NCBI GenBank assembly: GCA_963717155.1
Contig: OY970326.1
Span: 2,294,001-2,358,000, forward strand
Source of the DNA: G963717155 sp963717155
Lineage (GTDB): Bacteria; Actinomycetota; Thermoleophilia; Gaiellales; JALYLC01
DNA length: 64,000 nt
Direction: 5' to 3'
The notes under the pieces were generated by a model. It was not told the origin of the DNA. It was given only the letters and a program-made list of their open reading frames with translations, and ran no database searches. Of the stretch, positions 60,110-64,000 are shown piece by piece. The number at the start of each line of letters is the position of its first letter. The first letter of the stretch is position 1. The position numbers and the translations under genes are program-made.

Positions 60110-62017
60110 CTACTTCCGCGCTTCCTCGGCGTCGTCGACGATCTCGGCGTCCTCGACGACCTCCTCGTCGGACTCGCTCGTCGTCGACGAGCCGCCATCG
60201 GAGGCCGCGGCCTCGCTCTGCGCCGACGCGTAGACCGCCTCGGCGAGCTTGTAGGACGCCTCGCTGAGTGCCTGCGAGCGCACACGGATCTGGTCCGCGT
60301 CCTCGCCTTCCAGCGACGCGCGCAGATCGGCGATCGCAGTCTCGATTGCCGTGCGCGAGACCTCGTCGACCTTCGCGCCGTGGTCGCGGAGCGACTTCTC
60401 GGTCGAGTAGATGAGGCTCTCACCCGAGTTGCGAGCGTCCGCGAGATCGCGCAGCCGGCGATCGTCGTCGGCGTGCGCCTCGGCGTCCTGCACCATCTGG
60501 TTGATCTCGCTGTCCGAGAGACCGGAGCCCGAGCGAACCTCGATCTTCTGCTCGTTGCCGGTTCCGCGGTCCTTCGCCGAGACCGAGAGGATGCCGTTCG
60601 CGTCGATGTCGAACGTGACCTCGACCTGCGGCAGCCCACGCGGCGCCGGCGGGATGCCGACGAGCTGGAACTTGCCGAGGGTCTTGTTGTACGAGGCCAT
60701 CTCGCGCTCGCCCTGCAGCACGTGGATCTCGACCGAGGTCTGGCCGTCCTCGGCAGTCGAGAACACCTCGCTCTTCCGGGTCGGGATCGTCGTGTTCCGC
60801 TCGATCAGGCGCGTCATGACGCCGCCCTTGGTCTCGATGCCGAGCGACAGCGGCGTGACATCGAGCAGGAGGACGTCCTTGACCTCGCCGCGCAGCACGC
60901 CCGCCAGCACGGCGGCGCCCACGGCGACGACCTCGTCCGGGTTGACGCCCCGGTGAGGCTCCTTGCCGAGCATCTCCTTGACCTTGTCCTGCACCGCCGG
61001 CATGCGCGTCATGCCGCCGACGAGGACCACCTGGTCGATCTTGGCGGCGTCGACGCCGGCGTCCTTGAGCGCCTGACGCGTCGGGCCGACCGTGCGCTCG
61101 ATCAGGTCGTGCGCGATCTCGTTGAGCTTGGCGCGCGACAGTGCGAGATCGAGGTGCTTGGGCCCCTCGGCGTCCGCCGTCACGAACGGCAGGTTGATCG
61201 ACGAGCTCTGCGTCGACGAGAGCTCGATCTTGGCCTTCTCCGCAGCCTCGTACAGCCGCTGGAGCGCCATCCGATCCTTGCCCAGGTCGATGCCCTGCTC
61301 GCGCTTGAACTCGGCGACCATCCAGTCGACGATCGCCTTGTCGAAGTCGTCGCCGCCGAGGTGGTTGTCACCCGCGGTCGCCTTGACCTCGTTGACCCCG
61401 TCGCCGAGCTCGAGCACGGACACGTCGAACGTGCCGCCGCCGAGGTCGAAGACGAGGATCGTCTGCTCCTGCTCCTTGTCGAGTCCATACGCGAGCGATG
61501 CCGCGGTAGGCTCGTTGACGATGCGCAGCACGTTGAGGCCGGCGATCTTGCCGGCGTCCTTGGTTGCCTGGCGCTGGGCGTCGTTGAAGTACGCCGGAAC
61601 GGTGATCACCGCATCGCTCACGGTCTCGCCGAGGTAGGCCTCGGCGTCCGCCTTGAGCTTCTGCAGGATCATCGCGGAGATCTCCGGCGGCGAGTACTGC
61701 TTGCCCGCCGCGTCGACCCGCACGTCGCCGTTCGGGCCTGCCGAGACCTCGTACGGGACGATCTTCATCTCCTCGCTGACCTCGGAGTGCTTCCGTCCCA
61801 TGAATCGCTTGATCGAGAAGATCGTGTTCTGCGGGTTGGTGACCGCCTGGCGCTTTGCCGGCGTGCCTACCAACCGCTGGCCGTCCTTCGCGAAGCCGAC
61901 GACGGATGGAGTCGTGCGTCCACCCTCGGCGTTCGGAATGACGGTCGGCTCTCCGCCCTCGAGCACGGCCATACAGGAGTTGGTCGTACCGAGATCGATG
62001 CCGATGACTTTTGCCAT
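60110..62017 (-). CDS. dnaK: DnaK (Hsp70) chaperone
   Basis: 635 residues. Actin-like ATPase domain (KVIGIDLGTTNSCMAV, ILVFDLGGGTFDVSVLEL, VVLVGGMTRMPAVQ), linker DVLLLDVTPLSLGIE, substrate-binding domain and a helical lid with a Ser/Asp/Glu-rich acidic tail. ATG at 62017. It heads the heat-shock operon dnaK-grpE-PH-dnaJ-hspR-clpB, with the promoter just upstream carrying the HAIR-like site. Confidence 0.98.
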   Translation of the reverse strand: MAKVIGIDLGTTNSCMAVLEGGEPTVIPNAEGGRTTPSVVGFAKDGQRLVGTPAKRQAVTNPQNTIFSIKRFMGRKHSEVSEEMKIVPYEVSAGPNGDVRVDAAGKQYSPPEISAMILQKLKADAEAYLGETVSDAVITVPAYFNDAQRQATKDAGKIAGLNVLRIVNEPTAASLAYGLDKEQEQTILVFDLGGGTFDVSVLELGDGVNEVKATAGDNHLGGDDFDKAIVDWMVAEFKREQGIDLGKDRMALQRLYEAAEKAKIELSSTQSSSINLPFVTADAEGPKHLDLALSRAKLNEIAHDLIERTVGPTRQALKDAGVDAAKIDQVVLVGGMTRMPAVQDKVKEMLGKEPHRGVNPDEVVAVGAAVLAGVLRGEVKDVLLLDVTPLSLGIETKGGVMTRLIERNTTIPTRKSEVFSTAEDGQTSVEIHVLQGEREMASYNKTLGKFQLVGIPPAPRGLPQVEVTFDIDANGILSVSAKDRGTGNEQKIEVRSGSGLSDSEINQMVQDAEAHADDDRRLRDLADARNSGESLIYSTEKSLRDHGAKVDEVSRTAIETAIADLRASLEGEDADQIRVRSQALSEASYKLAEAVYASAQSEAAASDGGSSTTSESDEEVVEDAEIVDDAEEARK

Positions 62018-62051
62018 GTGCTCCTTGCTCCTCGCTTGGTGAACTGGGCAC

Positions 62052-62081
62052 ATCATAAAATATGAGCGCCTAAGACGCAAG
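62052..62081 (-). promoter_or_regulatory. dnaK promoter with HAIR-like HspR site
   Basis: On the minus strand TTGCGT, 17 bases, TATGAT (plus-strand -35 62075-62080, -10 62052-62057). CTTGCGT-N7-GCTCATA (62061-62081) matches the HspR HAIR consensus CTTGAGT-N7-ACTCAAG at 6 of 7 and 4 of 7 bases and overlaps the promoter, so repression is expected. Confidence 0.7.
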
Positions 62082-62157
62082 TCTTGGTTTGCCGGATGGT
62101 ACGTGGAATCGACGGTTCGCGCAGGAATCGTCCGCAGCACGGCGTAGCCTTCCCTCC

Positions 62158-63513
62158 ATGCTGGGTCGCGTCCGCGCCGTGGCACTGCTTGCTGCCGCCC
62201 TGCTCGCGGCGGCTCCGGCTGCCGACGCCGCGGCCCCTACGCTCGCGCAGATCACCGCCCGCCTGCGCACCGCATCTCAGTATGACGCCCCCGCGGCGAA
62301 GGTGACCAAGGCGGAGCGAGCGCAGGTCGACGCCGCGATCGCGCGTGCGGCGGCGAAGAAGCGCGCCGTGCGCGTGGCGATCCTCGCGGTCCCGCCCCCC
62401 GACGCGCCCGGGACCACGGCGGCGCCGCGGCTGCGCGCACGGCTGAAGCTGGTCGGGACCATGATCGTCGCCCTGCCGGCGACGGTGCAGGTCGCATCGC
62501 TGAACGTGTCCGGCAAGCGTCTCGCCCAGGTGCGTGGAGCAGCCCAGGGCAAGGGCGGCGCGGCCGGCGCGGTCGCCGCGATCGACGCGCTGCTCGCTCG
62601 CCCGGCTCCGCCGGCGACGACCGGGACGACGCAGACGACGACCACGCCCGCTGCCGAGTCCAGCAGTGGAGGTGGCGTCTCGGAGTGGGTCTACATCGTC
62701 GCCGCGATCGTCCTGGTCGTGCTGATCGCGGCGCTCGTGGCGCTGCGCGCACGCACGCGCGACGTTCGTCGTCGGGGCGGAGGGAGCCTCATCGCGGGAG
62801 CCCGCGAGCTGTTGCAGGGTCGCCTCGACCACCTCGGCGAGCTTCTCGCGGAGACTGCCGTCGGCGTGTCGGAGCGGGAGGATCTCGGGCTCACCGAGCA
62901 CCACAGGAGCGCAGCCGACACCGTGTCCGAGGTGCGCGCGTCCATCGGAAGGCTGGACGGGCCGCCGGCATTCCGGAGCGCGCACGGGCGTCTCGACGAG
63001 GCCGAGTGGCACCTGGGTGTCGTGGAGGCGCACCTCGAGGGCACCGGCGAGCCTCCGCGCCCCGAGTCGGGGCATCCAGCCCGCTGCTTCTTCAACGCCG
63101 AGCACGGCCTCGCGACGGTCGATGTCGAGCTCGAGCTTCCTGGCGTTCGCACCGTCTCGGTCGGCATCTGCGCGGCCGATGCCGTACGGCTCGCCCGGGG
63201 AGACGAGCCCGAGGTCGGGGCGGTGTCCGTCGGACGCCGGAGGCTCCCGTGGGCTGCCGCACCGACCTGGTACGGCGGCTGGGGCTGGGGGCAGGACGAC
63301 CTGCCGGCGCTGCGCTACCACGGCACCGCGGTCTTCGCGACGCGCGATCAGATCGACGCGCTGACCGGGGCACCCGGGCGCCCGTCGGTGACGGCGATGC
63401 CTCAGACGCACGAGCACGACGATCTCGACCTGCCCGACATGCCGGACGACCTGCCTGATCTGCCGGACGATCATGCCGCGCACGACGATCTCGACCCGCA
63501 CGACCCGGCGTAG
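62158..63513 (+). CDS. Single-pass membrane protein with exported N-terminal domain and acidic/His-rich tail
   Basis: 451 residues. Signal peptide (about 1-25), an Ala-rich extracytoplasmic domain (about 26-150, TPM-like only in a weak sense), a Thr/Pro-rich linker, one transmembrane helix (about 178-200, WVYIVAAIVLVVLIAALVAL), then a cytoplasmic part with helices and a beta-rich domain containing WYGGWGWGQDD, and a very acidic, His-containing tail (HEHDDLDLPDMPDDL, DDHAAHDDLDPHDPA) that could bind metal ions. Divergent from dnaK (140 nt). Family not recognised. Confidence 0.7.
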   Translation: MLGRVRAVALLAAALLAAAPAADAAAPTLAQITARLRTASQYDAPAAKVTKAERAQVDAAIARAAAKKRAVRVAILAVPPPDAPGTTAAPRLRARLKLVGTMIVALPATVQVASLNVSGKRLAQVRGAAQGKGGAAGAVAAIDALLARPAPPATTGTTQTTTTPAAESSSGGGVSEWVYIVAAIVLVVLIAALVALRARTRDVRRRGGGSLIAGARELLQGRLDHLGELLAETAVGVSEREDLGLTEHHRSAADTVSEVRASIGRLDGPPAFRSAHGRLDEAEWHLGVVEAHLEGTGEPPRPESGHPARCFFNAEHGLATVDVELELPGVRTVSVGICAADAVRLARGDEPEVGAVSVGRRRLPWAAAPTWYGGWGWGQDDLPALRYHGTAVFATRDQIDALTGAPGRPSVTAMPQTHEHDDLDLPDMPDDLPDLPDDHAAHDDLDPHDPA

Positions 63514-63524
63514 CTTCGGGCTCC

Positions 63525-63540
63525 TCCCCCGGTAGGGGGA
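63525..63540. terminator. Short inverted repeat before flagellin 3
   Basis: TCCCCC-GGTA-GGGGGA, 12 nt after the stop of the membrane-protein gene. Probably its terminator, or a regulatory site for flagellin 3. Confidence 0.45.
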
Positions 63541-63576
63541 TCTTGCGTCGATTTCGGTTTGCTCGATCGTTTCTGC

Positions 63577-63604
63577 TAAACGTTCGGCGCGCTCTGCCCG
63601 ATAA
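63577..63604 (+). promoter_or_regulatory. Sigma-28 (FliA) type promoter of flagellin 3
   Basis: GCTAAA (TAAA 63577-63580), about 16 bases, CCCGATAA (63597-63604), near the flagellar sigma consensus. It lies 130 nt before the flagellin start. Confidence 0.75.
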
Positions 63605-63734
63605 CAGCGTGTGGGCGAACGTGCCCAGAGCAGGCCGGGAAGGAGCGCCAAGGATCTTTCCCGGATGAGCCCGTAGCGGCTCGAGCAGCACCCGGCGACA
63701 GGAGGTCGCCGGGAGAACCCTTCAAGGAGGAAGC

Positions 63735-64000
63735 ATGTCCCTTCGAGTCAACACCAATGTCGAGGCGTTCGACGCCCACCGCAATCTCGCGCAGACGCAG
63801 TACGCGCTCGGCAAGAGCATGCAGAAGCTCTCGTCCGGCCTGCGCATCAACAGCGCCGCCGACGACGCCGCCGGCCTGGCCATCTCGGAGAAGATGACCG
63901 CGCAGATCAACGGCACCGACCAGGCACAGCGCAACGCGATGGACGGCATCTCGCTCGTCCAGACGGCAGAAGGCGCCTACAACGAGATGCACTCGATCCT
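63735..64000 (+). CDS. Flagellin (copy 3), 3' end outside window
   Basis: 88 residues of the conserved N-terminal D0/D1 region are visible; AAGGAGG is 5 nt before the ATG. The DNA is nearly identical to copy 1 over the first 265 nt (about ten differences, mostly silent), so gene conversion or recent duplication is likely. The C-terminus and variable part are cut off by the window end. Confidence 0.93.
   Translation, partial: MSLRVNTNVEAFDAHRNLAQTQYALGKSMQKLSSGLRINSAADDAAGLAISEKMTAQINGTDQAQRNAMDGISLVQTAEGAYNEMHSI

Noticed and set aside
1..64000. CRISPR arrays, rRNA genes, transposases and toxin-antitoxin pairs
   Set aside because: I found no regularly spaced repeats, no rRNA-like sequence, no transposase motif and no paired small genes anywhere in the window.

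Overview
The window is GC-rich throughout, has genes packed on both strands, and uses many GTG starts. It looks like an actinomycete (Actinomycetota) chromosome. HspR with a HAIR-like operator, a FtsB-DUF501 pair, LytR-CpsA-Psr and L,D-transpeptidase wall genes, and CcdA/CcmG/CcmH cytochrome c maturation all fit. A flagellated, deep-branching class such as Thermoleophilia is my best guess from gene content, but nothing here proves the class.

Region by region. 0-9 kb: the end of a DUF1501 gene, a small cupredoxin, and a DNA-repair operon reading leftward (AddB-like, AddA-like, endonuclease III). The AddB-like gene carries an apparent frameshift exactly at a perfect palindrome. A 7Fe ferredoxin and a degenerate receiver protein sit upstream. 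9-15 kb: CcmG-CcmH-CcdA thiol/heme maturation genes, an L,D-transpeptidase and a large multi-GAF protein. 15-18.6 kb: small conserved genes, a MerR-HTH/receiver fusion regulator, DUF501 and FtsB. 18.6-32 kb: the classic housekeeping series glmU-prs-rplY-pth-mfd-(PpiC lipoprotein)-mazG-eno-pyk, all leftward and often overlapping by 4 nt, with one M20 peptidase inserted in the opposite direction.

32.3-38.3 kb is the accessory part: a VOC protein, an archaeal-type STAND/AAA ATPase bracketed by GTAC-type palindromes, two divergent secreted or membrane-anchored propeller-like proteins, and about 0.9 kb of non-coding DNA with a 17-base C run. It also holds a 69-residue orphan, a miniature kinase-like gene, and a tRNA-Gln whose 3' end is partly duplicated 2 kb away, as a decayed integrative element would leave it.

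38.3-45 kb: an overlapping metG-tatD-rsmA-ispE-membrane protein operon, rsmI, an LCP ligase and FmdB, with a CIRCE-like operator in front of fmdB. 45-52 kb: a GT4 glycosyltransferase overlapping a NodB deacetylase/flippase-like fusion, two flagellin genes with a strong terminator between them, and two membrane proteins. 52-64 kb: a secreted eight-repeat Fn3-like protein that seems to have its own sigma-28-type, leaderless promoter; the complete HspR heat-shock operon (dnaK-grpE-PH protein-dnaJ-hspR-clpB); a one-pass membrane protein; and the start of a third flagellin gene.

Two regulatory themes link distant genes: a GCTAAA-N15/16-CCGA sigma-28-type promoter in front of two flagellins and the Fn3-like protein, and two different heat-shock operators (HAIR at dnaK, CIRCE at fmdB).
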